From Candidatus Gastranaerophilales bacterium (GTDB taxonomy: Bacteria; Cyanobacteriota; Vampirovibrionia; Gastranaerophilales; Gastranaerophilaceae), in NCBI GenBank assembly GCA_947589525.1, contig CANQAW010000123.1:1-5472 (forward strand): DNA of 5,472 bases, in the 5' to 3' direction. The notes under the pieces are model-generated. The model ran no database searches, was not told the origin of the DNA, and was given only the letters and a program-made list of their open reading frames with translations. The position numbers were made by a program, and so were the translations under genes. Each line of letters starts with the position of its first letter. Within the stretch, counting starts at the first letter, position 1. Below are positions 5,014 to 5,472 of this stretch, in pieces.

Positions 5014-5472
5014 CAAATATGATTGTTGACAGTGTAATTAAAAATTCAATTGCGCAGGAAATTGGTATTAAAAAAAATGATAAAATAATTTCTGTTAATT
5101 CTAAAACCCCGATTGATATAATTGAATACAGTTTTTTAATTAATGATGAAATAATAAATTTGCTCGTCGAACATCAAAACGGCGAAATTGAAGAAATAGA
5201 AATCGAAAAGGATACAGATGAAGACCTCGGCATTGTTTTTACAAGCGCTGTTTTTGATGAAGTTAAAAGGTGTCTAAATCACTGTATTTTTTGTTTTGTC
5301 GACCAACAGCCCGAAGGTTTAAGAGATACGCTTTATATTAAAGACGACGATTGGAGATTATCATACATTCAAGGAACTTATGTTACTTTAACAAACCTTA
5401 AAGAGCAGGATTGGGAAAGGATTGAAAAGTACCACATATCGCCTTTATTTGTTTCAATTCATACAACAAACC
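5010..5472 (+). CDS. DUF512-family radical SAM protein with N-terminal PDZ domain (truncated by window end)
   Basis: The first 154 residues are present. Residues 1-70 form a PDZ-like domain (IVDSVIKNSIAQEIGIKKND, then KIISVNSKTP). Next comes VFDEVKRCLNHCIFCFVDQQ (81-100), with cysteines 88, 92 and 95 in the CX3CX2C pattern that binds the radical-SAM 4Fe-4S cluster. It is followed by PEGLRDTLYIKDDDWRLSYI (101-120), GTYVTLTNL (122-130) and ISPLFVSIHTTN (143-154). This sequence closely follows the DUF512 family ('NkCiFCFvDQlPkGmR.SLY.KDDDyRLSFl.GnyvTLTN...LSPLyvSVHaT'). The family occurs in cyanobacteria (TIGR03279) and Firmicutes; its reaction is not known to me. The start ATG at 5010 overlaps the PadR stop (ATGA), and AGGA at 4991-4994 is rather far upstream, so coupling is likely. 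ATG 5019 (residue 4) is an alternative start. The rest of the gene lies beyond the window. Confidence 0.92.
   Translation, partial: MTNMIVDSVIKNSIAQEIGIKKNDKIISVNSKTPIDIIEYSFLINDEIINLLVEHQNGEIEEIEIEKDTDEDLGIVFTSAVFDEVKRCLNHCIFCFVDQQPEGLRDTLYIKDDDWRLSYIQGTYVTLTNLKEQDWERIEKYHISPLFVSIHTTN

Noticed and set aside
1..5472. CRISPR array, insertion sequence, tRNA, rRNA or phage module
   Set aside because: No spaced direct repeats, terminal inverted repeats, transposase, integrase, cloverleaf or rRNA-like sequence was seen; the genes are mostly chromosomal housekeeping.

Overview
This AT-rich window (roughly 70% A+T by eye) is densely packed with bacterial genes. It most likely comes from a non-photosynthetic relative of the cyanobacteria, of the Gastranaerophilales / Vampirovibrionia ('Melainabacteria') type. 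The grounds are the base composition, frequent GTG/TTG starts, a DUF512/PDZ radical-SAM gene of a family also found in cyanobacteria, and two unrelated proteins that begin with a similar 'MKI..I...YK/FK' segment of a kind I associate with that group. This placement is an inference; the window contains no rRNA or other phylogenetic marker.

Layout. (1) Bases 1-1820, plus strand: the last codons of a gene that is probably scpA, then scpB (chromosome segregation, GTG start inside the upstream gene), then a 412-residue protein that aligns along its length with the catalytic core of class II ribonucleotide reductase (NrdJ-like) but lacks several active-site residues. (2) Bases 1817-3387, minus strand: a small gene of unknown function, nadD (NAD synthesis) and yqeK (HD-domain Ap4A hydrolase), probably one operon read right to left. 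nadD and yqeK overlap by 53 bases and yqeK starts with TTG. (3) Bases 3388-3569: an intergenic stretch with a candidate promoter for the minus operon. (4) Bases 3570-3725, plus strand: a 51-codon small ORF with a good ribosome binding site. (5) Bases 3722-4369, minus strand: an unrecognised 215-residue protein with a TTG start. (6) Bases 4370-4521: a divergent, very AT-rich promoter region. (7) Bases 4522 to the end, plus strand: a PadR-family regulator overlapping by ATGA a DUF512 radical-SAM/PDZ protein that is cut off by the window edge.

How it fits together. Most of the window is housekeeping: condensin loading (ScpAB), NAD synthesis and dinucleotide-polyphosphate removal (NadD/YqeK), and a conserved radical-SAM protein. 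The stand-out is the RNR-like gene. It keeps the RNR core motifs and the cysteine at the thiyl-radical position, but has lost the adjoining Asn and Glu and one of the redox cysteines, so it may be a repurposed or inactive RNR relative. Both convergent gene pairs overlap by the same four bases (TTAG), which leaves no room for ordinary terminators between them.
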